64,000 bases of DNA from Blastopirellula sediminis (GTDB lineage Bacteria > Planctomycetota > Planctomycetia > Pirellulales > Pirellulaceae), in the NCBI RefSeq assembly GCF_020966755.1, contig NZ_JAJKFT010000010.1, positions 3,002,720-3,066,719 of the forward strand, read 5' to 3'. Shown piece after piece: positions 34,431-43,426 of the stretch (the stretch's first letter is position 1; each line of letters starts with the position of its first letter). The position numbers and the translations under genes were made by a program. The notes under the pieces were generated by a model. The model saw only the letters and a list, made by a program, of their open reading frames with translations. It was not told where the DNA came from and made no database searches.

Positions 34431-35957
34431 TTATGAGCCGGCGACGTGGCGCTGTAGCGCTTCGAGGACGCCGTCCATCGAGTAAACCGTCGCTTCCACG
34501 CTTGGCTCGACGCCGACTTCCCGTAGCGCATCGGACGTAATCGGGCTGATGCTGACGAACTTCGTCTCTTTCGCGCGATCTCCCAATAAACGAACCGTCG
34601 CCCGCGCGATGGCGCTGCTGGTGACCAGCACGTAGTCGATTGGCCGTTCTTCCCAGGCTTCGACGACGTCGGCCGAAAGCTGCGTGCAGTCGTCGCTTTG
34701 GTAGACGACGATCTCCGTTACATCTCCGCCGGCGTCAGCGAGACCTTTTGGCAAGACGTCGCGACCACGACTGGCCCGCGGCAGCAGAAAACGTTGACCT
34801 TCCGCTTCGTCCTTGAGCGAGGCGACCAGCGACTCGGCTCGGTACTCGGCCGGGATCACATCCGCGTTGAGGTGATATTCGGCCAGCGTGTCGGCCGTGC
34901 CGGAACCGATGGCCGCGATTCGCATATGCCCGATGGCTCGCAGGTCGTCGCCGAGGGCAAACAAACGTTCGAAGAAGTAACGAACGCCGTTGGCGCTCGA
35001 GAAGACGAGCCAGTCATAGTCGTGCAAGCTGCGGATCGCGTCATCGACGCGCGACCAATCGTGCGGCGGCGAGATTTGAATCGCCGGTTGCAGATAAACG
35101 TCGGCGCCTAGTTCGGCCATCGTATGGGCCAGTCCGTCCGCTTGATGTTCGGGACGCGTGATCAAAACGCGCTGTCCGAACAAAGGACGCTTCTGGAACC
35201 AATTGTCGGCCGACGCTTCTCGCGCGACTTCGCCGACCACCACGATCACCGGCGGTCGGATCTTGGAACCGGAATGGAGATGCTCGCCGATCTCGCCGAG
35301 CGTGCACTGATACGTTTCCTGATCGGGCCAACTGCAGCGCCGGATGATCGCACACGGAGTGTCCGGCGACTTGCCCCCGGCGATCAGCCCTGCTGACCAA
35401 GCCGGCGCGGAGGTTACGCCCATGTACATCACCAGCGTGCCCGGAAACTTCGCCAGCGCCGCATAATCGATTGCATCGTCCGACTTGCCCGGCTTTTCGC
35501 GTCCGGTGACGAGCGCTACGGCTGAAGCAAAACGTGAGTCGGTAACTGGAACGCCGGCACAAGCGCCGGCGGCCAATGCGGTGGTGACGCCGGGGACGAT
35601 TTCAAACGGAATGCCATGTCGCTTGAGAGCTTCAATCTCGTCGGCCGCACGGGCGAAGACGGTCGGGTCGCCGCTTTTCAGGCGAACGACATGCAGTCCC
35701 TCTTGCGCCGCTTCGACCATCGCCTGGTTGATTTCCTGCTGCGTCCAAAGCTTGCCGTGGCCATGCCGACCGAGGCAATGGAGCTGGGCGTCGCTGCGGA
35801 CATGGCGCAAGAGCGATGGATTGGCGAGATAGTCGTAGAGCACCACGTCGGCGGCGGCCAATAATTCAACTCCCCGAAGGGTAATTAAACCGGCGTCGCC
35901 AGGACCAGCGCCAACGAGCGAGGCTTTACCAAGGGAGTGAGTGGCTATTTCCGGCAT
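34431..35957 (-). CDS. Bifunctional uroporphyrinogen-III C-methyltransferase / uroporphyrinogen-III synthase
   Basis: The 508-residue product joins a SUMT (CobA) domain at about residues 1-255 with a HemD domain at about 265-508. SUMT features are KASLVGAGPGDAGLITLRG at the start, LKSGDPTVFARAADE, and VPGVTTALAAGACAGVPV. HemD features are the C-terminal lobes starting FGQRVLITRPEHQADG and including DWLVFSSANGVRYFFERL. HemD closes hydroxymethylbilane to uroporphyrinogen III and SUMT then methylates it to precorrin-2, feeding siroheme and cobalamin. ATG 35957 is chosen because it aligns with the SUMT start. Such fusions occur in planctomycetes and Gram-positives. Confidence 0.93.
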   Translation of the reverse strand: MPEIATHSLGKASLVGAGPGDAGLITLRGVELLAAADVVLYDYLANPSLLRHVRSDAQLHCLGRHGHGKLWTQQEINQAMVEAAQEGLHVVRLKSGDPTVFARAADEIEALKRHGIPFEIVPGVTTALAAGACAGVPVTDSRFASAVALVTGREKPGKSDDAIDYAALAKFPGTLVMYMGVTSAPAWSAGLIAGGKSPDTPCAIIRRCSWPDQETYQCTLGEIGEHLHSGSKIRPPVIVVVGEVAREASADNWFQKRPLFGQRVLITRPEHQADGLAHTMAELGADVYLQPAIQISPPHDWSRVDDAIRSLHDYDWLVFSSANGVRYFFERLFALGDDLRAIGHMRIAAIGSGTADTLAEYHLNADVIPAEYRAESLVASLKDEAEGQRFLLPRASRGRDVLPKGLADAGGDVTEIVVYQSDDCTQLSADVVEAWEERPIDYVLVTSSAIARATVRLLGDRAKETKFVSISPITSDALREVGVEPSVEATVYSMDGVLEALQRHVAGS

Positions 35958-36147
35958 TCCAATTTCCGGGGGTTTAGGGGATGCGATGCTCTTCCGATTG
36001 GACCCCCTTGAAGCGAGTTTCACAAGACGCCAACTTCTTGTTTGCCAATAACTTGGCACGATTGCCTTGGGGCAGCTAGAATAAGGGTTCGTCGCGGTAA
36101 AGGTGGCGGTAGACCAGTTTTTCTTCTGATGATGGACAATTAGCGAC

Positions 36148-37590
36148 GTGGACGGGCAGAACGCGACAACCGATTCAGCAGGCTACGAGATTACGCCGGC
36201 CAAGCGCAAACGCTTGCAGTCGGTCTTCGATCATGCGACCGGCATGATGAAGCAGCAGAAGTACGACTTTGACTACGCTCACAGTCTGCTGGGCGAGTGC
36301 GTCAAATCGGACCCGGCGAACTTGATCTACGCCGAAAAGATGATGGAGAACCTGGAACGGAAGTTCAAAGGGAAAAAGCCATCAGGGCTCTTTGGTGCGT
36401 TCGCGGGACGCGGGATCAAAAAGGCGCTGGCCGCCAAGAATTGGACCGACGTGCTGGGCCAAGGGGTCGACATGCTGAAGTCGAATCCGTGGGACGCGTC
36501 GGCGCTGGTTCCGATGGTCGACGCGTGTGCCGAACTGCGTTGCCATGAAGTCGGTTTGCTCTTCATGAAATATGCGACCGACGGTTCGCCGAACGATATC
36601 GAGGTTCGCCGGCATTGTGCCCGCTACCTGGGGAAAGTCGGCCAATTTGACCAGGCGATCGCGGTTTGGCACTTCGTCAACGAAAAGACCCGCGGCGACG
36701 ACGAAGCGAACAAAATGATTTCGCAGCTGACGCTCGACAAAGAGCGGATGCGGCAAGGTTTGGCGACGATCACCAACAAGATCGACATCCGCCCCGGCGA
36801 AAAGCCGCGTCCCCGCCCGAAGACGACGCAGGAAGAAGAAAAGACCGAAAAGCCGAAGGTCGCGATCGAGCTGAACGAGAAGCAGATTCTCGATCGGGTG
36901 ATCCTCGACTATCCGGAGAAGATCGAAAACTACCTGAAGCTGGCCGACTTGTGGCAGGCCGAAGACAAGTATCTCGAAGCCGAACTGGTGATGAAGAAGG
37001 CCCAGGCCCAAATCGGCCAGTCGCTGGAAATCATCCAAAAGTTCGAGGATATCCGGATCAACCGGGCTCGCTATCGCTACGAAGTCGCCGAGAAGCAGTT
37101 TGAGGGTGAGAAATCTGCTGAAAACCGCAAATTGGCCGACGACCTGAAGGATGAGCTCAACCGGACCGAGCTGGAGATCTACCAGCGGCGGGCCGAACGC
37201 CACCCCGACGACAAGAAACACTTGTATGAGTACGGTTTGCGGCTCAAACGGGCGGGGAACCTGGACGAGGCGATCGAAGTCTTCGATCAGGTGATCGAAG
37301 GGGACGAGAAAATGCTGGCGATCGCCAATCTGGGGAAGGGGGAATGTCTCCAGGCCAAGAAGAAGTACCACACCGCCATGGAGTGCTTCGAAGAAGCCCT
37401 AACTTACGCTGACACCTTGAGTTCCGAACGCCACAAGCAGCTCCTTTACCGGGCCGGAGTCCTGGCGATGGGGCTGGGAGAGCTGGTTAACGCCAAGGCT
37501 TATTTCAAGCGGCTAAAAAATATGGATCCGGGGTACCGAGATCTCGATTCGAGGCTAGACAAGCTCCGGAAAATGTTGCAAGATAAGTAG
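36148..37590 (+). CDS. Tetratricopeptide repeat protein
   Basis: A 480-residue soluble protein rich in helical pairs. TPR-like repeats are visible in the N-terminal part (FDYAHSLLGECVKSDPANL, then QGVDMLKSNPWDASALVPM) and C-terminal part (KRAGNLDEAIEVFDQVIEGD, then KKYHTAMECFEEALTYAD). A central stretch (about residues 210-240) is Pro/Lys/Glu-rich and likely disordered, followed by a predicted coiled coil (about 300-350). It starts at GTG 36148 as an in-frame stop sits just upstream. It precedes rpsT by about 90 bases. A scaffold role is likely; the partner is unknown. Confidence 0.85.
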   Translation: MDGQNATTDSAGYEITPAKRKRLQSVFDHATGMMKQQKYDFDYAHSLLGECVKSDPANLIYAEKMMENLERKFKGKKPSGLFGAFAGRGIKKALAAKNWTDVLGQGVDMLKSNPWDASALVPMVDACAELRCHEVGLLFMKYATDGSPNDIEVRRHCARYLGKVGQFDQAIAVWHFVNEKTRGDDEANKMISQLTLDKERMRQGLATITNKIDIRPGEKPRPRPKTTQEEEKTEKPKVAIELNEKQILDRVILDYPEKIENYLKLADLWQAEDKYLEAELVMKKAQAQIGQSLEIIQKFEDIRINRARYRYEVAEKQFEGEKSAENRKLADDLKDELNRTELEIYQRRAERHPDDKKHLYEYGLRLKRAGNLDEAIEVFDQVIEGDEKMLAIANLGKGECLQAKKKYHTAMECFEEALTYADTLSSERHKQLLYRAGVLAMGLGELVNAKAYFKRLKNMDPGYRDLDSRLDKLRKMLQDK

Positions 37591-37679
37591 CTTCGCATTG
37601 AGAACAAACTGTTCGCGGTAAGAATGCGGCCCCGTTCTAGTAGGAAATTGAGGGCCGCCCGCAAGGGAAATTAGGATCC

Positions 37680-37955
37680 ATGCCCAATACCAAGAGCGCC
37701 AAAAAACGCCTCCGTCAAAACGAAGTTCGTCGTGCCCGCAATCGCGCCGTCAAGTCGGCGCTGCGTCACCAAGTCCGTAAGGTCCGCGCTGCGGTCGCCG
37801 CCGGCGACGTCGGCGTGATGGACGCCGAACTGAAGGCCGCTGTGAAGCGTCTGGACAAGACGGCCGCTGCTGGCGTTATCCATGCCAACACCGCCGCTCG
37901 CTTGAAGTCGCGTTTGAACGCGCACGTCAAGAACGCGAAAGCCGCCAAGGCCTAA
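37680..37955 (+). CDS. rpsT: 30S ribosomal protein S20
   Basis: The 91-residue, Lys/Arg/Ala-rich product (MPNTKSAKKRLRQNEVRRAR) fits S20, a 16S rRNA-binding protein of the small subunit, in length, composition and the N-terminal motif. It starts at ATG 37680 after TTAGGA. A strong terminator lies about 80 bases downstream, so it is probably a single-gene transcript, as is common for rpsT. Confidence 0.97.
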   Translation: MPNTKSAKKRLRQNEVRRARNRAVKSALRHQVRKVRAAVAAGDVGVMDAELKAAVKRLDKTAAAGVIHANTAARLKSRLNAHVKNAKAAKA

Positions 37956-38033
37956 TTGTCTGGCCCAATCGGGTGCAGCGTAACAGCCAGCGCATCTAGC
38001 GCGGCCTGCTCGCCCGGCGTCTGAAAACAAATC

Positions 38034-38067
38034 AAACCGACCGTCTTCGTACGGTCGGTTTTGTTTT
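38034..38067 (+). terminator. Rho-independent terminator after rpsT
   Basis: AAACCGACCGT (38034-38044) pairs perfectly with ACGGTCGGTTT (38051-38061) around a 6-base loop, followed by TTGTTTTT. Confidence 0.88.
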
Positions 38068-38233
38068 TGCGCGCCGCGGCTGGGCGAACCTGCTAATGGC
38101 GGCCGCAGACGCTTCTTTTCCAGTCAGCGGGCCCGTTCGAAAGAACAAACAACCGAGCGAGACTGTTTCTTCTGAGTCACGCTCGTGTTACAAACGGGGT
38201 AGCATCCTCTGTTTTCCCCGTTGAGGCCCCGTT

Positions 38234-39010
38234 ATGACGCTTTCGGCGCTATTTGATCTTTCGGGCCGGACCGCTCTGGTCACCGGCGGCAGCAAAGGAA
38301 TCGGCAAAGCGATCGCCCGCGGATTGGCCGAAGCGGGCGCTGACGTTTGCATTACCGCTCGCCACCCTGAAGAATTGATGCAGGCCGCCGCCGAGATTGG
38401 CAGCGGGCTTGATGCGCGAGTCGCCTGGCGGACGTGCGATATGGCCGACCGGGCCGAAGTCGATGCGATGGCCGATTGGGCGCTCGCCGAGTTTGGCCGC
38501 ATCGATATCCTGTTCAACAACGCCGGCACGAACCAACCGCAACTGTTGGTTGAAACGACCGACGAAAGTTGGGATCGCGTCCTGGAGATCAACTTCACCA
38601 GCTGCATGCGGCTGGCTCGTCGAATGGCCCCGGCGATGATCGAGAACGGCTGGGGACGAATCATTCATCTTTCGAGCGTCCTGGCGGTCGCCTCGAATCC
38701 GGGGCGGGGAAATTATTCAGGAACGAAAGGGGCGCTCGTTGCGATGTCGCGAGCCCATGCGCTCGAGCTTGGTCCGTATGGGATTACGGTCAATTGTTTG
38801 GCGCCGGGACCGATTGCGACCGATCTGCCGATGAGCCTGCTCAACGATGAGCAAAAGAAGCGGTTCTCGGATCGCACCGCGGTCAAGCGTTGGGGCGAGA
38901 CGAAAGACCTGGTCGGACCGGCGCTGTTGTTGGCGTCCGACGCCGCCGCTTACATCACCGGTACAACCCTTCTAGTCGAAGGGGGACTGATCTGCCGTAC
39001 ATTTGATTAA
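38234..39010 (+). CDS. SDR family oxidoreductase (gluconate 5-dehydrogenase-like)
   Basis: A 258-residue classical short-chain dehydrogenase. The cofactor motif TGGSKGIG is near residue 17, NNAG near 91, the active-site Ser is in IHLSSVLA and the Tyr-Lys in YSGTKGALV. The C-terminal LAPGPIATDL and the YITGTTLLVEGG end are typical of sugar/polyol SDRs such as Ga5DH and FabG-like enzymes. The substrate is undetermined. Start ATG 38234. The next gene, coding for a STAS protein, follows after about 90 bases and may be separately expressed. Confidence 0.9.
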   Translation: MTLSALFDLSGRTALVTGGSKGIGKAIARGLAEAGADVCITARHPEELMQAAAEIGSGLDARVAWRTCDMADRAEVDAMADWALAEFGRIDILFNNAGTNQPQLLVETTDESWDRVLEINFTSCMRLARRMAPAMIENGWGRIIHLSSVLAVASNPGRGNYSGTKGALVAMSRAHALELGPYGITVNCLAPGPIATDLPMSLLNDEQKKRFSDRTAVKRWGETKDLVGPALLLASDAAAYITGTTLLVEGGLICRTFD

Positions 39011-39103
39011 GAAATGACGACTTTGAAGAGATGTTCGTGTTCTCTTCATACGCCCGTGATATAAACGGTCGTTTGGCTGCGATTGACAACAGGGCAGGTA
39101 GAT

Positions 39104-39451
39104 ATGGAATTGCATGTCGTTTCCCACGAAGGAGAGATCGTTCAGGTCTCCGTTTCCGGGCGCGTTAGCCAAGATGGTTCGATGCGCGAAACGGAACCCC
39201 TCTCCGCTTTGATCGGCATCGACGCTTATCGTCGCACGGTCCTGCTGAACATGCAGGAAGCCGACATCATCGATTCGAGCGGAGTCGGTTGGCTGTTGGC
39301 TTGCCATAAGAACTTTCAAGAGTCAGGCGGCAAGCTCGTGATCTACAACATGCCGCCGATCGTCGCTAACGTCTTCAAGCTGATGCGGCTCGATACGTTC
39401 TTCCAGATCGTGCCGAACGGCGACGCCGCCATGCGATTGGCGAAAGGATAA
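39104..39451 (+). CDS. STAS domain anti-sigma-factor-antagonist-like protein
   Basis: A 115-residue STAS domain: MELHVVSHEGEIVQVSVSGR as the first strand, the conserved phosphorylation-site loop in ADIIDSSGVGWLLACHK (Ser near residue 66), and a C-terminal helix. STAS domains of this sort switch partners when the Ser is phosphorylated by an HPK-type kinase. ATG 39104 is chosen, with AGG just upstream. The ATPase gene begins 4 bases after its stop, so the two are one operon. A partner-switch control of the ATPase is an inference from position. Confidence 0.85.
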   Translation: MELHVVSHEGEIVQVSVSGRVSQDGSMRETEPLSALIGIDAYRRTVLLNMQEADIIDSSGVGWLLACHKNFQESGGKLVIYNMPPIVANVFKLMRLDTFFQIVPNGDAAMRLAKG

Positions 39452-39455
39452 CACC

Positions 39456-40694
39456 ATGAACGACAGCCCCATTGCGCCGGACTTCGCCAAGATCGACCTT
39501 GCCAGCGTTGAGCCCGACGTCGCCGTTAAACTGTTGATTCACCAGGCCGCGCAGATGCAAGCGAGCGACTTGTTTGTGCTGGCCGGCGACGGCAGCGTTC
39601 AAGTTGCGGTGCGTCAATGGGGCCGCATGAAAGCGATTCGCGACGTCCCTGCCGATCAAGGCCGTTCGTGGATCAGCTACCTGAAGGCGATGAGCGGCAT
39701 GGACATCGCCGAACGGCGTCGTCCGCAAGATGGTCGTTGGATCTTTGACGATCAAGGGCGGATGCTCGACCTGCGGTTGAGCCTGCTGCCGACCCTCTAT
39801 GGCGAAGACCTGACGGTCCGCCTGCTCGATCGCAATTCCAACTTGCTTTCGATCGAACAGTTGGGGCTGAATCGGCATGATCGCCAGGGGATCATGTCGA
39901 TGATCCAGGCGAATTCCGGCTTGATCCTGGTGACCGGACCGACCGGCACCGGTAAAACGACGACGCTGTACGCTTGCCTCCAGTTCCTGAACGACGGCAA
40001 ACGCAAAATCAACACGCTGGAAGATCCGGTCGAGTTTTCGCTGGGCGGCATTCGCCAGTCGCAGATCGCGCCGAAGATCGGTCTCGACTTTTCAGAGTTG
40101 CTGCGGAGCGTCATTCGCCAACAGCCTGACGTGATCATGATCGGCGAAATCCGCGATGCGGAAACGGCCGCGACCGCCGTTCGCGCCGCCAACAGCGGGC
40201 ACCTGGTCTTTGCAACGCTACATGCTCCGGTCGCCGCCGCGGCGGTACAAAGCATGTTGTCGCTCGACGTGAATCCGCACTTCCTGGCGAGCGGCCTCCG
40301 CGGCGTCTTGTCGCAGCGACTGGTTCGCGTGCTCGATCCGAAGACCCGCATCCCTTACGAACTGGGGCCAGGAGGCGCCGCGGCGACCTTTGGCGACATT
40401 CAAGAGATGCTCGATCCCGGCGACGGCGAGGTCTTCTACGGACCCGACCCCTCGGCGCCGAACGAAGGCTACATCGGGCGAACCGCCATCTTTGAGTTGA
40501 TGGAAGTGACCGGCGAAACCCGCCGCGCGATTTCCAATCGCATGTCGGCTCAAGAGCTGGAGTCGATCGCCATTCGTCACGGCATGCTCGACTTCCGCCG
40601 CTCGGCCCTCATGAAGGTCGCCCAAGGGGTGACCAGCATGGAGGAAGTCTTTAAGAATGTGCCGACCGAGTATCTCGGCTTGGAAGACGCGTAA
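39456..40694 (+). CDS. GspE/PilB/PilT-type secretion ATPase, compact form
   Basis: A 412-residue type II/IV secretion ATPase. It has Walker A GPTGTGKTTT near residue 161, an Asp-box segment (TLEDPVEFSLGGIRQSQIAP), Walker B MIGEIRDAETA near 229 and the His box FATLHAPVAA. N-terminally it has only a short N2-like region (ASDLFVLAGDGSVQVAVR), lacking the long N1 region of GspE/PilB, and the C-terminal half lacks the four-Cys zinc motif. It lies between PilT and PilB in size. Hexameric motor function in pilus or type II secretion is inferred. No pilin genes are adjacent. Confidence 0.88.
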   Translation: MNDSPIAPDFAKIDLASVEPDVAVKLLIHQAAQMQASDLFVLAGDGSVQVAVRQWGRMKAIRDVPADQGRSWISYLKAMSGMDIAERRRPQDGRWIFDDQGRMLDLRLSLLPTLYGEDLTVRLLDRNSNLLSIEQLGLNRHDRQGIMSMIQANSGLILVTGPTGTGKTTTLYACLQFLNDGKRKINTLEDPVEFSLGGIRQSQIAPKIGLDFSELLRSVIRQQPDVIMIGEIRDAETAATAVRAANSGHLVFATLHAPVAAAAVQSMLSLDVNPHFLASGLRGVLSQRLVRVLDPKTRIPYELGPGGAAATFGDIQEMLDPGDGEVFYGPDPSAPNEGYIGRTAIFELMEVTGETRRAISNRMSAQELESIAIRHGMLDFRRSALMKVAQGVTSMEEVFKNVPTEYLGLEDA

Positions 40695-40724
40695 GGCAAC
40701 GGGCCGCGAGATATTGTCGTCTTG

Positions 40725-40803
40725 TAGGTTGGGTGCAGCGAAGCGCAACCCAACAATGCGCTTGCAAGCGAAAGTTGGGTTGCGCTTCGCTGCACCCAAC
40801 CTA
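40725..40803. repeat. Inverted-repeat element, family C
   Basis: A perfect 30-bp inverted repeat has arms at 40725-40754 (starting TAGGTTGGGTGCAGCGAAGC) and 40774-40803. The 19-base centre includes a 12-bp palindrome CGCTTGCAAGCG (40759-40770). It lies between the convergent ATPase and secreted-protein genes and could act as a bidirectional terminator. Very similar GGGTGCAGCGAAGCGCAACCC elements are known from other genomes, which suggests a widespread REP-like sequence. Confidence 0.85.
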
Positions 40804-40824
40804 AGTTGGATCTGCGTCTCTTCG

Positions 40825-41850
40825 CTAATTGCCCGAGACGAAATCGTCGGACCACATCCGCATCCGTAGTTCGGCGGCGCGGAAGTCGGCCGCTGCGTTC
40901 TGCACCTCTTGCGGCAAGCGATAGAGTTCATCGGCGGGCCAGCGGGTCAGGTCGCTTGGATCGAGCTTCGGTCCGTGACTGGTACGGCCATGCTTAACCA
41001 GGGAGACCAGTTGGTCGACCGGCGAGTGACGCGTCGCTTTCTCGATCGAATCGCGATACTGGAGCGTCGCCGCTCGCAGCATTCGTTCGCTCGCGACATA
41101 GTTCTCAGCCGCCCGCCGGGCGTCGGCGTCGATGTCCAGATAGAGCGCGACGCGAAACGTCTGACGAGCGAAGTTCCGGCGACTGTCGAGCGGCGACAGC
41201 GTCGACGACTCTTCACCAAGCGCGTCGCAGTAAACGCTGGCCAGGCCGCGCGTCCAATTGCGGGGAACGCGGAAGATGCAGGTATACTCCTTGGCGCCTT
41301 CCAGGGTCGTCTGCCGGGCCGGTTTCAGTTTGAAGTAAACGCCGGCGCCTCGATGAATCGTTCCGCTGGCGGCGATCAGCTCGACCGGCGAACGCAATTC
41401 GTACTTTGTGGTGATCGAATCTTTGCGGCTCGCTCCGCCGCTGAGGTTGCCGCTGACGATGCCGTCGTACTTACCGGTCAGATTGGCGCCGAGCGACGCG
41501 TCGTTCTCTTTCTTGCGTTCGATTTGCATGCCGCCGGTCAACGTGTTTTCAAGCGTCGTCCGCGGCGAGTAATCGACGGCGGTCATGCGCGGATCGCCGC
41601 TTTCGATTCGAATCACGAACTGCAGCAGATCGTTTTCAGCTTCGTAGGCGACCAGCGAAGAGACGACGAACTTCGCTTCGATCAGCTTTTCGTCGCCGAC
41701 ATAATCGTCTGGGGTGACGTCGCGACAAGCGATTCGATAGCCGACGTCAAAGTTGACAGGCCCTGCGATCGCTAGCGTAACCGACGACAGCGTCGCCAGC
41801 GTAACGAGTAATCCGAACGGGACCGAGCGGAAAGAAGATTTCGCCAACAT
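40825..41850 (-). CDS. Secreted protein of unknown function
   Basis: A 341-residue product with a Sec signal peptide (MLAKSSFRSVPFGLLVTLAT and on to SLAIAGP-like cleavage region near residue 29). No known domain is recognised. The mature part begins VNFDVGYRIACRDVTPDD and has a beta-rich centre (FVVSSLVAYEAENDLLQFVI) and a charged helical end. The start ATG 41850 has an exceptional GGAGG 6 bases upstream, so this start is secure and expression is probably good. It is separated by about 220 bases from the methionine-salvage genes. Confidence 0.8.
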   Translation of the reverse strand: MLAKSSFRSVPFGLLVTLATLSSVTLAIAGPVNFDVGYRIACRDVTPDDYVGDEKLIEAKFVVSSLVAYEAENDLLQFVIRIESGDPRMTAVDYSPRTTLENTLTGGMQIERKKENDASLGANLTGKYDGIVSGNLSGGASRKDSITTKYELRSPVELIAASGTIHRGAGVYFKLKPARQTTLEGAKEYTCIFRVPRNWTRGLASVYCDALGEESSTLSPLDSRRNFARQTFRVALYLDIDADARRAAENYVASERMLRAATLQYRDSIEKATRHSPVDQLVSLVKHGRTSHGPKLDPSDLTRWPADELYRLPQEVQNAAADFRAAELRMRMWSDDFVSGN

Positions 41851-42072
41851 TCTTGCCTCCTGCGGAAAGCGCTGTGCTACCGTGCGATTGGCGGGAATGC
41901 CTGGCTGCGATTCCTTGCAGCGGCGGCTGACCTTCAGCCGCAAGTTTTGCTTACCTCATCATTGAGATTCAAAGCATTGCCGAGTGATACCGCAACAATG
42001 ATAAGCGGCGATCGTTACGCGGCAATGGACGATCGCAACGATCCCATAAATTGCCGCGAAAGAATCTACGTG

Positions 42073-42807
42073 CTAGCCGATGGAAATCTGGTCGAACGAT
42101 TCGATGCCGGTGTGCCCGTTGGCGTTTTCGACCGGCGCGTTGCCCGGACGATAGCAAAGTCCGGTTCGCATGCCAGCTTCGCGAGCAGCGTCGAGTTCGC
42201 CGACGATATCGCTGAGAAACAAGATTTCGCTGGCGTCGCAGCCATAGTCGGCGGCAATGGCGCGATAGCTTTCGGCGACTTTCTTCGGGCCGGTCGTCGT
42301 GTCGTAGTGACCTTTGAACGACGAGAGCAAGTCGCCGTGGTTGGTGTGCCCAAAGAACATCTTCTGGGCGGCGACGCTGCCGGAAGAATAAATCCGGACA
42401 TCCTTGCCGCCGGCGTTCCAGCGAGTCAGGGCGGCGGGGACGTCGTCAAAGACCGCCGCGACCAGTTCGCCCGAGTCGAAGCCTGACTTCCAGATCAAAC
42501 CTTGCAGTTGCTTGAGCCCAGTCGCTTTGACGTCGTTATCCATCAGACGCGTCATCTCGGCGCTGACGCGCTCGAGCTTCGCCTCTTCGCCGGCATCCTC
42601 TCGCGTCCATTGCTCGAACGAGTCGGCCCCAGCGTCCTGCGCGATGTAGCGCAAGACTGGATCCAGCGTCGGCGTGCCCCATGCTGACTTGAGGTACGAG
42701 TCCAACTCACGACGAACAAACGGAAACATTACGTCGTAAACGAAGGCGACGCTGGCGGTCGTTCCTTCGATGTCGAGCAGCAAACCGCGGCCGTAAAATT
42801 CGATCAC
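42073..42807 (-). CDS. mtnC: Enolase-phosphatase E1 of the methionine salvage pathway
   Basis: MtnC enolises 2,3-diketo-5-methylthiopentyl-1-phosphate and then removes phosphate, giving acireductone. The 244-residue HAD protein begins MIEFYGRGLLLDIEGTTASV, with the DxEGTT variant of HAD motif I that marks this family. Motif II lies at YSSGSVAAQKMFFG and motif III near EILFLSDIVGELDAA. The start is a GTG (42807) overlapping the mtnD stop by 4 bases. Gene order is mtnB-mtnD-mtnC. Confidence 0.95.
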   Translation of the reverse strand: MIEFYGRGLLLDIEGTTASVAFVYDVMFPFVRRELDSYLKSAWGTPTLDPVLRYIAQDAGADSFEQWTREDAGEEAKLERVSAEMTRLMDNDVKATGLKQLQGLIWKSGFDSGELVAAVFDDVPAALTRWNAGGKDVRIYSSGSVAAQKMFFGHTNHGDLLSSFKGHYDTTTGPKKVAESYRAIAADYGCDASEILFLSDIVGELDAAREAGMRTGLCYRPGNAPVENANGHTGIESFDQISIG

Positions 42808-43385
42808 AGTTTCACCACCGGATCGACGTCGTCAGACTTCGGAATGTAATCCGGTCCCCAGCACAGGGGCGAGTAGTTTTCGTGGACGCCTGCAGCGATG
42901 TAGTGAGGCGTCCAGCCGCTCGGATCTTCAAACAAGCGGATGCAGCGGATCGTCTTTTCGTCGCACAGGGTGAACCAGTGCTTCATGTTGGCCGGGACGT
43001 TGATCAAGTCGCCCGATTCGACCAGGACCGAAAAGACCGGGCCTTCCGGCGGGTTGATGTGGAATACGCCTTTTCCTTTGACGGTAAAGCGAACTTCGTC
43101 TTCGCTGTGGGTGTGCTCTTTGTCGAACTTGGCGAGCAGCACGTCCAGGTTCGGCGTCTCCGGATTGACGTTGATCACGTCGGCGGTGACGTAGCCCCCT
43201 TGGACCTTCAGGCGTTCGATCTCCGGCGCGTAAGCGGTCAGAATCTCTTCACTGGTCGCTTCGGCGCCGATCCGGCCTTCGACTTCCCACTTTTCGTACC
43301 AGATGCCGTGCGGCTCCAGGTATTGGCGGATCTCTTGCGGGTCGGTAATGCGACGATTTTCGTCGTGGATGGTAATGCTCGCCAT
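42804..43385 (-). CDS. mtnD: Acireductone dioxygenase
   Basis: MtnD is a cupin metalloenzyme that converts acireductone with O2 to the 2-keto precursor of methionine and formate (Fe form). The 193-residue product has the metal-binding motif EHTHSEDEVRFTVKGKGVFH near residue 88 (His, His, Glu ligands) and a further His in MKHWFTL near residue 136. ATG 43385 is chosen because it gives MASITIHDENRRI, the family-typical start. It lies between mtnB and mtnC. Confidence 0.96.
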   Translation of the reverse strand: MASITIHDENRRITDPQEIRQYLEPHGIWYEKWEVEGRIGAEATSEEILTAYAPEIERLKVQGGYVTADVINVNPETPNLDVLLAKFDKEHTHSEDEVRFTVKGKGVFHINPPEGPVFSVLVESGDLINVPANMKHWFTLCDEKTIRCIRLFEDPSGWTPHYIAAGVHENYSPLCWGPDYIPKSDDVDPVVKL

Positions 43386-43426
43386 GGGGAGGTCTCTCCG
43401 AAATATCGCTGCCAGAAGTAAGCGGG

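Noticed and set aside
41923-41941. Hairpin GCGGCTGA/TCAGCCGC as a terminator of mtnC
   Set aside because: It lies about 130 bases beyond the stop and has no T-run in the relevant direction.
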